NCBI RefSeq assembly: GCF_900100395.1
Contig: NZ_FNFB01000004.1
Span: 186,001-250,000 of the forward strand
Length of the DNA stretch: 64,000 bases
Direction: 5' to 3'
Source of the DNA: Nonomuraea maritima
Lineage (GTDB): Bacteria; Actinomycetota; Actinomycetes; Streptosporangiales; Streptosporangiaceae
Made by a program: the position numbers and the translations under genes. Of the stretch, positions 52,555-60,518 are shown in pieces. Position 1 is the stretch's first letter; every line of letters starts with the position of its first letter. The notes under the pieces were generated by a model. The model was not told the origin of the DNA, ran no database searches, and saw nothing but the letters and a program-made list of their open reading frames with translations.

Positions 52555-53513
52555 CTACCCCAGCATGTTGTGGCTTTGGTGGAGTTGATGAGCCCCAGAT
52601 CGTGCAGGATGCCGCGCGTGCGGGACACCTCGGTGCCGAGCCAGCGCTCGAAGTCGTCGCCGACGAGCGGCAGCGGCAGCCAGCCGTCCTCCCGGCAGGC
52701 GGCCTCCCAGCCGGGCTGCCGGAGCACGTGGTCGCACATGCGCAGGGCCCACTCGCGGCCGGCCTCGCCCATGTCGTCGGGACCGAACGCGGCCACCCAG
52801 TTCGTGAAGTCGACGCGCACGCCCGACTCGAGCAGGGTGGGCGCGTCCAGCCCCGGCATCCGCCGGGCGGACGACACCGCGAGCGCCCGCACCCGTCCTC
52901 TGCCGATGTTGAACCGCCACTGCGAGTACGGCCCCGCGGCGGCGGCCGCCTTCCCGGCCAGCAGCGCGGTGGCGGCCTCGGTGGCGCTGGGGTAGCCGGT
53001 GTAGTCGACCTGCCGGGTGTCGGCGCCGAGGCCCTTGGCGATGAGGCCGAACAGCAGGTGGTCGGGCTCGCCCTGCGGTCCGCCGGTCAGCAGCGTCTGC
53101 CCGGGACGGGCGAGCAGCTGCGCGCCGAGGTCCTCGAAGTCCTGCAGCGGCGAGCCGGTGGGCACGACGATCACATCGACCTCGCCGCTGAGCCGGGCGA
53201 TGGGGGTGGTCACGCCCGCCACGCCCTGGCCGTCGTTGAGCTCGGCGGCCGACAGCGCGGGCAGGCCGAGCACGGTGAGCGGGGTGCCGGTGCCGGACGC
53301 CTGGAACCCGGCCGTGCGGGCCAGGCTGCCGAACGCGCGGGCGACGCGGGCGTAGCGCTGCTCGAAGGGGTGGACGGAGAACCGCGTGCGCAGCGCGGCC
53401 ACGCTCGCCGGGACCCGTTCCGCGCCGCATCCCGCCAGCACTCCGGCGACCAGCCCCAGCCCGCAGCCCAGCAGGTGGCGGCGGCGTATGTACGTGTCCC
53501 TCGAATTCACCAT
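52536..53513 (-). CDS. TctC/Bug-type substrate-binding lipoprotein
   Basis: 325 residues. A Tat-like signal (YIRRRHLLGCGLGL) with lipobox VLAGC anchors the protein outside the membrane. The body matches the tripartite tricarboxylate receptor (Bug) family: DVIVVPTGSPLQDFEDLGAQL, ATALLAGKAAAAAGPYSQW and RVRALAVSSARRMPGLDAPTLLESG (in pieces). Such proteins bind carboxylic acids. The TctA/TctB membrane partners are not adjacent, so it may be an orphan receptor. Its 3' end overlaps the promoter of the nrd operon. Confidence 0.87.
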   Translation of the reverse strand: MVNSRDTYIRRRHLLGCGLGLVAGVLAGCGAERVPASVAALRTRFSVHPFEQRYARVARAFGSLARTAGFQASGTGTPLTVLGLPALSAAELNDGQGVAGVTTPIARLSGEVDVIVVPTGSPLQDFEDLGAQLLARPGQTLLTGGPQGEPDHLLFGLIAKGLGADTRQVDYTGYPSATEAATALLAGKAAAAAGPYSQWRFNIGRGRVRALAVSSARRMPGLDAPTLLESGVRVDFTNWVAAFGPDDMGEAGREWALRMCDHVLRQPGWEAACREDGWLPLPLVGDDFERWLGTEVSRTRGILHDLGLINSTKATTCWGSCGNGH

Positions 53514-53600
53514 GACGCTTGGCTCTTAACCCATTACGCCATGCTCCACACCTGCCCCAGTGTCAACGATCAGAATCCATATTCTGGGCGATTTATCAGG

Positions 53601-54404
53601 TTATTCGGGTTTATATGGCTTCTTTCCGACGCCTGCCATCAGCGATGAGGGAAGCGCCCAGTCACCCACGAGCTTCGGCCGGTCAGGACGCCAGTCGACC
53701 GCCTGGACGAGCCCCGGCGGCTCCAGCGGGAAGTCGCCGAAGAACGCGCGGATCTCGGCGGGCGTCCGGTCGGCGCCGCGCCCTCTGGAGGAGCCGCGCG
53801 GGGCGCCGCGCGGCCGTTCCCCGTCGCCCAGCCGGCCCATCGTCGTGGCGTGGCAGATCACCAGGAAGCTGCCCGGCGCCATCCGCTCGCGCAGCACCGC
53901 GACCGCCCGCTGCGGGTCGGCCGAGTCGGGCAGGAAGTGCAGGATCGACACCAGCAGCACGCCGACCGGCTCGCTCAGATCGACGAACTCGCCGGCCTGG
54001 GCCAGCACCCCGTCGGGATCGAGCAGGTCGGCCAGCACCACCCGGGCCGCGCCACCGCGCCCCGATCCTGACGGACCGGGGCGCAGCAGGTAGTCGGCGT
54101 GCTCGGCGACGACCGGGTCGTGGTCGACGTAGACCACCCTGGCCCCGGGCGCGACCTCGTGCGTGCTGCCCTGGGTCGGCAGCCCGCTGCCGAGGTCGAG
54201 GAACTGCCGGACCCCGGCACGGACGACGTAGCGTACGGCACGCTGGAGGAAGGCCCGGTTGGCGCGGGCCAGCGGGACCGCCTCCGGGATCAGCTCGGCG
54301 AGCTGATCGATGGCCTGGCGGTCGACCGCGTAGTTGTCCTTCCCGCCGAGCATGTAGTCGTACATGCGGGCCGGATGAGGCCGTTGCTGGTCGAACTGCC
54401 GCAC
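53601..54404 (-). CDS. DUF574 SAM-dependent methyltransferase
   Basis: 267 residues. Typical of the actinomycete DUF574 (Methyltransf_19) family: N-terminal RPHPARMYDYMLGGKDNYAVDR, motif I QFLDLGSGLPTQGSTHE, then VVYVDHDPVVAEHADYLL and an acidic LADLLDPDG. These families are strongly expanded in Streptosporangiales and Streptomyces; substrates are unknown. A basic, Arg/Gly-rich loop (GERPRGAPRGSSRGRGADR) is inserted near residue 200. Stands alone. Confidence 0.92.
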   Translation of the reverse strand: MRQFDQQRPHPARMYDYMLGGKDNYAVDRQAIDQLAELIPEAVPLARANRAFLQRAVRYVVRAGVRQFLDLGSGLPTQGSTHEVAPGARVVYVDHDPVVAEHADYLLRPGPSGSGRGGAARVVLADLLDPDGVLAQAGEFVDLSEPVGVLLVSILHFLPDSADPQRAVAVLRERMAPGSFLVICHATTMGRLGDGERPRGAPRGSSRGRGADRTPAEIRAFFGDFPLEPPGLVQAVDWRPDRPKLVGDWALPSSLMAGVGKKPYKPE

Positions 54405-54473
54405 ATATCGAATTTATGCGGTCAGCAGCGCAATAACACTACCCCGGAGGGATTGTTGCCGAAATAGACTGAA

Positions 54474-56294
54474 TTACTCGACTGTAACGCTCTTGGCCAG
54501 ATTGCGCGGCTTGTCCACGTCGCGGCCGAGCGCGACGGCCGCGTGGTACGCGAAGAGCTGCAGCGGGATCGTCAGCAGGATCGGGTCGAGCTCGATCTCG
54601 TTCTTCGGAATGACGATCACGTCGTCGGCCAGCTTGGCGGCGGGCTCGCGATGGCCCACCATGAGCACCTGGCCGCCGCGGGCGCGGATCTCGCCGAGCG
54701 TGGTGAGGTTCTTGTCGAGCAGCTCGTCGTCGGGGACGATCGCGACCGTCGGCATGTCGGGGCCGATCAGCGCGAGCGGGCCGTGCTTGAGCTCGCTCGC
54801 CGGATACGCCTCGGCGTGGACGTACGAGATCTCCTTGAGCTTCTGGGCGCCCTCGCGGGCCACCGGGTAGCCGCGCACGCGGCCGACGAACATCATGCCG
54901 GCGTTCTTGGCGTACTTCTGCGCCAGTTCGGCGATCTTGTCGCCCTGGGCGAGGATCTCCCCGATCTGCCCGGGCAGCCGGCGCAGGCCCTCCACGATGC
55001 GCCGCCCGTCGGCCGGCGACAGGTCGCGCACGCGTCCGAGGTGCAGCGCGAGCAGCGCGAACGCCACCGCGGTCGAGGTGAACGCCTTGGTCGAGGCCAC
55101 CGAGACCTCGGGCCCCGCGTGCAGGTAGATGCCGCCGTCGACCTCGCGCGCGATGGCGCTGCCGACCGCGTTCACGATGCCGATGACCCGGCCGCCCTTG
55201 CGCTTCAGTTCCTGCACGGCGGCGAGCGTGTCGTACGTCTCGCCCGACTGGCTGATGGCGACGTAGAGGGTGTCGGGGTCGACCACGGGGTTGCGGTAGC
55301 GGAACTCGCTGGCGGGCTCGGCATCGGACGGGATGCGCGCCAGCTCCTCGATGAGCTGCGCGCCGATCTGCCCCGAGTAGTACGCCGACCCGCAGCCGAT
55401 GATCTTCACCCGGCGGAACGAGCGTGTCTCGCGGGCGTCCATGTTGAGGCCGCCGAGGTGGGCGACGTGGAAGCGCTCGTCGAGCCGGCCGCTCATGGTG
55501 CGGGTGATGGTCTCGGGCTGCTCGGAGATCTCCTTGAGCAGGTAGTGCTCGTAGCCGCCGGTGTCGTAGTGGCCCGCGTCCCAGTCGACGGTCAGCGGCT
55601 CCTTGGCCGTCTCGCGCGCGTCGCTGGAGAAGGTGTGGAAGCCGTCGGCCTTGAGCACCGCCAGCTCACCGTCCTCCAGGTGGACGACCTGGCGGGTGTA
55701 GCGGACGAGGGCGGCCACGTCGGAGGCGGCGAACATCTCCTTCTCGCCGATGCCGAGCACGATCGGGCTGCCGTTGCGCGCCACGACCACCTCGCCCGGC
55801 CGCTCGGCGTCGATCACCGCGATGCCGTACGTGCCCACGACGCTCTTGAGGGTCTTCCTGACCGCCTCCTCCAGCGTCTCGTTGTCGTCGACCGCCTGGG
55901 CGATCAGGTGGGCCAGCACCTCGGTGTCGGTCTCGGAGACGAACACCACGCCGTCGGCCTCGAGCTTGGCGCGCAACTCGGCGGCGTTCTCGATGATGCC
56001 GTTGTGGACGACAGCGATGCGCTCGTCGCCCGACAGGTGGGGGTGGGCGTTGACGTCGCTCGGCACGCCGTGCGTGGCCCATCGGGTGTGGCCGATGCCG
56101 AGGCCGCCCTTGAACCTGGTCGGCACCACCTTGGCCAGGTCAGCCACCCTGCCCTTGACCTTGCGTACCTTGAGGCCCTTGTTGGACACCACGACACCGG
56201 CCGAGTCGTAGCCCCGGTACTCGAGCCGCTGCAGCCCCTCCAGCAGGATGGGCGCCGCGTCCTTGGGGCCGACGTAGGCCACGATTCCGCACAT
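54474..56294 (-). CDS. glmS: Glutamine-fructose-6-phosphate aminotransferase (isomerising)
   Basis: 606 residues from the ATG at 56294 (GAGGAG upstream). Makes glucosamine-6-phosphate for cell-wall synthesis. The class II glutaminase begins MCGIVAYVGPKDAAP with Cys2 as nucleophile; two SIS domains follow (ISQSGETYDTLAAVQELK, STKAFTSTAVAFALL), and the C-terminus ends in DKPRNLAKSVTVE, the fixed family end. A longer frame upstream is not coding. The gene starts 11 bp after a small hypothetical gene, so both share one transcript. Confidence 0.97.
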   Translation of the reverse strand: MCGIVAYVGPKDAAPILLEGLQRLEYRGYDSAGVVVSNKGLKVRKVKGRVADLAKVVPTRFKGGLGIGHTRWATHGVPSDVNAHPHLSGDERIAVVHNGIIENAAELRAKLEADGVVFVSETDTEVLAHLIAQAVDDNETLEEAVRKTLKSVVGTYGIAVIDAERPGEVVVARNGSPIVLGIGEKEMFAASDVAALVRYTRQVVHLEDGELAVLKADGFHTFSSDARETAKEPLTVDWDAGHYDTGGYEHYLLKEISEQPETITRTMSGRLDERFHVAHLGGLNMDARETRSFRRVKIIGCGSAYYSGQIGAQLIEELARIPSDAEPASEFRYRNPVVDPDTLYVAISQSGETYDTLAAVQELKRKGGRVIGIVNAVGSAIAREVDGGIYLHAGPEVSVASTKAFTSTAVAFALLALHLGRVRDLSPADGRRIVEGLRRLPGQIGEILAQGDKIAELAQKYAKNAGMMFVGRVRGYPVAREGAQKLKEISYVHAEAYPASELKHGPLALIGPDMPTVAIVPDDELLDKNLTTLGEIRARGGQVLMVGHREPAAKLADDVIVIPKNEIELDPILLTIPLQLFAYHAAVALGRDVDKPRNLAKSVTVE

Positions 56295-56305
56295 CGAGGT
56301 CTCCT

Positions 56306-56581
56306 CTATCCGTAGACGATGCGTCGTAGTTGTCTCAGCGACAGCTCGGGCGCGGCCACCCGGCGACCGCGTAACTCGGCGGCGATCCTCGGAAAGATTT
56401 CGTCGTTGGTGAAGCCGTGCCGCTTCAGCTCCCCGTGACGGCGACGGACGAACTCCTCCGTGGTCTCGGAGAAGTACGCCAGCACGTCGGCCACCACGCG
56501 AGCGGCCTCTCCTGGGCCGAGCGGGCTCGTGCTCGTGAGATGGGCGATGAGGTCTTCGTACGGATGCCGTGCCGTGGACAC
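56306..56581 (-). CDS. Small hypothetical protein preceding glmS
   Basis: 91-residue, largely helical protein from the GTG at 56581: STARHPYEDLIAHLTSTSPL, then a helix VVADVLAYFSETTEEFVRRRH, ELKRHGFTNDEIFPRIAAEL and a basic C-terminus. Function unknown. There is no ribosome site, but a good promoter ends 8 nt before the GTG, suggesting a leaderless message. It is directly followed by glmS, so its translation may affect glmS expression. Confidence 0.75.
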   Translation of the reverse strand: MSTARHPYEDLIAHLTSTSPLGPGEAARVVADVLAYFSETTEEFVRRRHGELKRHGFTNDEIFPRIAAELRGRRVAAPELSLRQLRRIVYG

Positions 56582-56589
56582 AGACGAGG

Positions 56590-56619
56590 ACCTTACGGCT
56601 CGGGATCGAGATACGGCAA
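56590..56619 (-). promoter_or_regulatory. Promoter of the small gene and glmS
   Basis: Minus strand: TTGCCG (56619-56614), 18 bp, TAAGGT (56595-56590), 8 nt before the GTG at 56581. Confidence 0.6.
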
Positions 56620-56623
56620 CGTT

Positions 56624-56641
56624 CTGCCCGAAATCGGGCAG
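56624..56641. promoter_or_regulatory. Palindrome upstream of the glmS-operon promoter
   Basis: CTGCCCGA-AA-TCGGGCAG, a perfect inverted repeat with 8-bp arms, beginning 5 bp upstream of the -35. It may be an activator or repressor site for the glmS transcript. Confidence 0.5.
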
Positions 56642-56856
56642 GATTAACGATGTTTGACGCTCGGCTGACCCGTCCAAGGTAGTGAGCGTCATCAGTAGTC
56701 ATACCCATACAAACCGACCCAAAGCGCCATATTTCGGCATCTAGTGCACGGGCGATCTGCCAGATCACTTCCGTAACATGCGTACCGTCTGACACATCCC
56801 TTTCCTGGGAATGGTTACCCAGCGTAGTCATTCGTGACGTTCCTGGGGGAGATGTC

Positions 56857-59022
56857 ATGCACCTCTGGCTCGCCGCCGTCATGGCGGCCGGCGTACTCAC
56901 CGCACCCGCCGTCGAGCCGCGCGACTCCGGTGCGCCGCCTCCGTCGGGCGTGGCGCGCGGCCCGAGCAGGCAGGCCGACTTCGCCTCCGCCGCCCGCGCG
57001 TACGGGGTCCCGGAGAGCGTGCTGCTCGGCGTCTCGTACCTGCAGTCACGGTGGGACGCGAACGGCGGCCGGCCCAGCACGGCGGGCGGCTACGGGCCCA
57101 TGCACCTGGTCGACGCGTTCCCCGCCGATTCCCACGCGCACGGGCACCACATCGGCGACGCCCTCGGCGACCCGCGCGGCGACGACGCCCGGCCGATGGC
57201 GCTCACCCTCACCGACCTCACGCCCGCCGGCAATTCGGCCCTGCGCCTCGCGGCCCCGGCGTACCGCACGACCCTGCCCGAGGCCGGGCACCTCACCGGC
57301 CTGCCCGCCGACCGCCTGCGCACCGATCCGTCGGCGAACATCCACGCCGGCGCGGCCCTGCTCGCCTCGTACCACAAGGGGTCCGGCGCGGACCCGGCCG
57401 ACTGGTACGACGCCGTGGCGGCGTACGCGGGCACCGACGACCCGGCCGCCGCCCGGGCGTTCGCCGACGAGGTGTTCTCCGTCATGCGGGAAGGCGTGAC
57501 GCGCCGCACCGACGACGGGCACCTCGTCCGGCTTGCCCCGGTACCCGGCCTGCTCCGCCCCGCCTCGGCCGGCCACGGGCCCCCAGAACTCGACCCCGCC
57601 CACCGGCCTCCGGAGCACGACCCCGGCCTCGAACCCGGCGCCGACGGCCGGCCGGACAACGGCCCCGACTCACGCTCCGGCTCCGGGGACGAGGCCGGCT
57701 GGTCGGCCGGCGAGGACCCCGGCGCCCCCTGGGCGTCCGGCCCCGAAGAAGATCCCGGTGGCGGATACTGGACGCCCGGCCACGAGGAACGGGCGGAGAC
57801 GCCCCGGTCAGCCGCCGGATCAAAAGCCGCAGAACACGGCAAGGCGGAGTGCCCGGCGTCCCTGCACTGCGAGTGGATGCCGGCCGCCCACCAACGCTGG
57901 GGCAAGAAGGGCCACCGCGACTACGGCAACCACGACCGCCTGGCCCGCGAACGCTCGGTCGACTACATCGTCATCCACGACACCGAGGGCACCTACCAGG
58001 GCATCCCGTCCATGGTGCGCAACCCCAAGTACGTGAGCTGGCACTACACGATCCGCTCCCGCGACGGACATGTCGCCCAGCACGTACGGACGAACGACAT
58101 CGCCTGGCACGCCGGCAACTGGGACGTCAACACCCGCTCCATCGGCATCGAGCACGAGGGCTACCTGGCCAAGGGCGGCACCTGGTACACCGAGGCGATG
58201 TACCGGGCCTCGGCGAAGCTGGTCAAGTACCTGGCCGCCAAGTACGACATCCCGCTCGACCGGGCCCACATCCTGGGCCACGACAACGTGCCGGGAACGA
58301 CCGCGCAGACCGTCTCCGGCATGCACGACGACCCGGGACCGTACTGGGACTGGGCCCACTACTTCGAGCTCATGGGCAAGCCGTTCCGTGCCGCCAAGGG
58401 CGGCGACTCGGTGCTCATCCTGCCGTCGTACAACGCCAACCGCCCGCGCTTCACCGGCTGCGAGGGCGCCGGCAAACGCTGCCCGCCGCACGGGGCCTCG
58501 ACGGTCTGGCTGCACAAGTCGCCCAGCCACAAGTCGCCGCTCGTCCTCGACGTCGGCAAGCACGGCGGCAAGCCGAGCACCCACAGCGTGTACGACCACG
58601 CCGCCCGCGCCTCCGCGGGACAGCGCTTCGCGGTCGCCGAGCGGCGCGGCGACTGGACGGCCATCTGGTACCTCGGCCAGAAGGCGTGGTTCCACAACCC
58701 CCCGGGCCGGCCGACCGCCGTCCCTGCCAAGGGCACCGTCGTCACGCCGGTCTCGGACGACGTGAAGGTGTACGGGCGCGCGTACCCGGAGCGGTCCGCG
58801 TACAAGAGCGCCGCCTACCAGCGGCTCGCGCCGTTGCAGTACCGGATCGCGCCCGGACAGGAGTACACCGTCGGCCTCACCGTCACCGGCTCGCACTACT
58901 CCGCGAACGCCTTCGACCCGTCCAAGCACGTCACGACCACGGGCACGACCCGCTACCACCAGATCCAGCTGGGTCATCGGGTCATGTTCGTCATGGCGAA
59001 GGACGTGCGATTCCTGCACTGA
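56857..59022 (+). CDS. Secreted N-acetylmuramoyl-L-alanine amidase (amidase_2) with lysozyme-like N-domain
   Basis: 721-residue cell-wall enzyme. Signal peptide about 1-18. Residues about 38-215 form a goose-lysozyme/SLT-like domain (VPESVLLGVSYLQSRWDANG), with Gln63 where transglycosylases have the catalytic Glu. A Pro/Asp/Gly-rich linker (about 220-330) follows. The amidase_2 domain (about 360-505) shows YIVIHDTEGTYQG, SWHYTIRSRDGHVAQHV, IGIEHEGY and HILGHDNVPGT, providing the zinc ligands. An SH3-like region near the end (VWLHKSP, YLGQKAWFHNP) probably binds the wall. GGGGGAG lies 5 nt before the ATG. Confidence 0.93.
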   Translation: MHLWLAAVMAAGVLTAPAVEPRDSGAPPPSGVARGPSRQADFASAARAYGVPESVLLGVSYLQSRWDANGGRPSTAGGYGPMHLVDAFPADSHAHGHHIGDALGDPRGDDARPMALTLTDLTPAGNSALRLAAPAYRTTLPEAGHLTGLPADRLRTDPSANIHAGAALLASYHKGSGADPADWYDAVAAYAGTDDPAAARAFADEVFSVMREGVTRRTDDGHLVRLAPVPGLLRPASAGHGPPELDPAHRPPEHDPGLEPGADGRPDNGPDSRSGSGDEAGWSAGEDPGAPWASGPEEDPGGGYWTPGHEERAETPRSAAGSKAAEHGKAECPASLHCEWMPAAHQRWGKKGHRDYGNHDRLARERSVDYIVIHDTEGTYQGIPSMVRNPKYVSWHYTIRSRDGHVAQHVRTNDIAWHAGNWDVNTRSIGIEHEGYLAKGGTWYTEAMYRASAKLVKYLAAKYDIPLDRAHILGHDNVPGTTAQTVSGMHDDPGPYWDWAHYFELMGKPFRAAKGGDSVLILPSYNANRPRFTGCEGAGKRCPPHGASTVWLHKSPSHKSPLVLDVGKHGGKPSTHSVYDHAARASAGQRFAVAERRGDWTAIWYLGQKAWFHNPPGRPTAVPAKGTVVTPVSDDVKVYGRAYPERSAYKSAAYQRLAPLQYRIAPGQEYTVGLTVTGSHYSANAFDPSKHVTTTGTTRYHQIQLGHRVMFVMAKDVRFLH

Positions 59023-59117
59023 ATTTGGCGCCCTCGGACGCTCGATGCGCACAGGCACTCCCGGGAGACGATATGGTTTTCCCGTGGCCCGGCGCGGGAA
59101 GCGTCCGAGGGCAACAC

Positions 59118-59189
59118 GCGGAAGTGGCTCAGGGGTAGAGCATCACCTTGCCAAGGTGAGGGTCGCGGGTTCGAATCCCGTCTTCCGCT
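59118..59189 (+). tRNA. tRNA-Gly (anticodon GCC), copy 1
   Basis: Acceptor GCGGAAG/CTTCCGC; anticodon stem CACC/GGTG with loop TTGCCAA; T arm with GGTTCGAATCC. 72 nt, CCA not encoded. First of four tRNA genes in a row. Confidence 0.97.
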
Positions 59190-59204
59190 CGGAGCACAAC
59201 TCCT

Positions 59205-59275
59205 GGTGGAGTGGCCGAGAGGCGAGGCAGCGGCCTGCAAAGCCGTCTACACGGGTTCAAATCCCGTCTCCACCT
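59205..59275 (+). tRNA. tRNA-Cys (anticodon GCA)
   Basis: Acceptor GGTGGAG/CTCCACC; anticodon stem CGGC/GCCG with loop CTGCAAA; T arm with GGTTCAAATCC. 71 nt, CCA not encoded. Confidence 0.97.
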
Positions 59276-59323
59276 CGGTGACCATCGGATCCCCAGGATC
59301 CGGTAATGTAAGAACAACGCCAT

Positions 59324-59395
59324 GCGGAAGTGGCTCAGGGGTAGAGCATCACCTTGCCAAGGTGAGGGTCGCGGGTTCGAATCCCGTCTTCCGCT
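59324..59395 (+). tRNA. tRNA-Gly (anticodon GCC), copy 2
   Basis: Identical over all 72 nt to the copy at 59118. A TAATGT hexamer (59304-59309) just upstream could be the -10 of an internal promoter. Confidence 0.97.
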
Positions 59396-59414
59396 CTGAG
59401 TAACAACTCAATAC

Positions 59415-59489
59415 GGACGATTAGCTCAGCGGGAGAGCGCTTCCCTGACACGGAAGAGGTCACTGGTTCAATCCCAGTATCGTCCACCA
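59415..59489 (+). tRNA. tRNA-Val (anticodon GAC)
   Basis: Acceptor GGACGAT/ATCGTCC; anticodon stem CTTCC/GGAAG with loop CTGACAC; T arm with GGTTCAATCCC. CCA appears encoded (59487-59489), unlike the other three in the cluster. Confidence 0.97.
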
Positions 59490-59493
59490 CAAC

Positions 59494-59533
59494 GACCCCG
59501 GTCCTTCACCAAAAGGCCGGGGTCCTTTGTTTG
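59494..59533 (+). terminator. Terminator of the tRNA cluster
   Basis: GACCCCGG and its complement CCGGGGTC with a 15-nt loop, followed by CTTTGTTT. A clear intrinsic terminator. Confidence 0.88.
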
Positions 59534-60448
59534 CCACCAGTCCTGCTCCGCGCGTGGGGGCCCGGCCTGCTCTGCGTGTGGGAGCCCCGGCCAGCTCTGC
59601 CTGTGGGAGCCCCGGCCAGCTCTGCCTGTGGAGCCCGGGACTGCTCTGCGTGTGGGCCCCGGGACTGGTCTGCGTGTGGGCCCCGGGACTGGTCTGCGTG
59701 TGGGAGCCCCGGCCAGCTCTGCCTGTGGAGCCCGGGACTGCTCTGCATGCGGGGCCCGGCCTGCGCTGGGTGTGGGGCCCGGTGCGGTGGCCGCTGTGCC
59801 TGGGGCGAGACACCTCGGGCGGGTGCCGGCGCGCAGGGGCGCCCGGTGCGAGAACTGCAGGGTCAGGTCGCGGACAGCATGGCCAGGTGAGCGGCGCGTC
59901 AGCAGCCGAGGCCGATGCTGTCGTCCGCAGCGAAGTCGCAGATGAGCCGCCACCCCGGCCGCACCCCGCCCCGTGACGCCACCCGGTCCTCCGGCCGCAC
60001 CCCCGCCCCGCTGACGCGACCCGCTCCCCCCCCAGCCAGCACCCCCGCCCCGCCGTGCTGACGCGTCCCGCTGCCCCGGGGCGCCCACCGCGCCGCAGCA
60101 GCACCTGCATCCCGGCCGCTCCGCACGGTGGTGAGCGCCGACAGCGCAGCCCGTCCCTAGCGCTTGGTATAGCCATGAACGCGGTTCCAAGGTGCGTCGC
60201 ACAGCCGGATCCCTTTACATTGTAGATCAGCAGCACTCCAGGCGGCGCGGCATGCCTCCTCCCGGCCGTCACGCCCGCCGCGCGGATGGCACCTCCAGCG
60301 GCCCGTCCGGCACCAGAGCGGACCCGCGCGGGGCCGCCCGCTCGCCCGTGCGGGGCTGCCCGCCCTCCCCGCCGAAAACAGGCCCATCGGTACGGAACCG
60401 CGAGCCCCCGTGCATGAGATGGGTGAAATGTCCTTAATGAGAAGTGTT
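59534..60448. other. Gene-free region after the tRNA cluster
   Basis: About 0.9 kb without a gene I can support. It holds the 24/25-bp tandem repeats (59554-59789), then C-rich sequence to about 60170, a less GC-rich patch (60165-60235) with the near-palindrome TTTACATTGTAGA at 60214-60226, and C-rich DNA to the promoter region of the next gene. Open frames here have biased Arg/Pro/Gly compositions or run into the tRNA. Confidence 0.6.
59554..59789. repeat. 24/25-bp tandem repeat array
   Basis: Nine to ten head-to-tail units. Two variants alternate: type A starts GTGGGAGCCCCGGCC and is 25 bp (units 2, 3 and 7, identical); type B starts GTGGGCCCCGGGACTGG and is 24 bp (units 5 and 6 identical; units 4 and 8 close). 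The mix of 24 and 25 bp breaks any reading frame, so the array is probably non-coding. There are no unique spacers, so it is not CRISPR. Confidence 0.88.
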
Positions 60449-60482
60449 GGTAGCTCTACGGACATAACCGGTAGCTCTGCGG
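60449..60482 (+). promoter_or_regulatory. 13-bp direct repeats upstream of the channel gene
   Basis: GGTAGCTCTACGG at 60449-60461 and GGTAGCTCTGCGG at 60470-60482, 21 bp apart (two helical turns), 37 bp before the start codon at 60519. The spacing would place two proteins on the same face of the DNA. Confidence 0.5.
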
Positions 60483-60518
60483 GTAGCGCCGTGGCAACTG
60501 ACCTCGGGGGAGGAAACC

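Noticed and set aside
59554-59789. CRISPR array
   Set aside because: Units follow each other directly without unique spacers, and there are no cas genes.
59460-60272. 270-residue minus-strand frame containing 8-residue repeats
   Set aside because: It ends inside tRNA-Val, and the repeat units are 24 and 25 bp mixed, so the peptide repeat is not maintained by selection.
60481-60486. GGGTAG as a SigB-type stress promoter -10
   Set aside because: No matching -35 (GTTT-like) at the proper distance.
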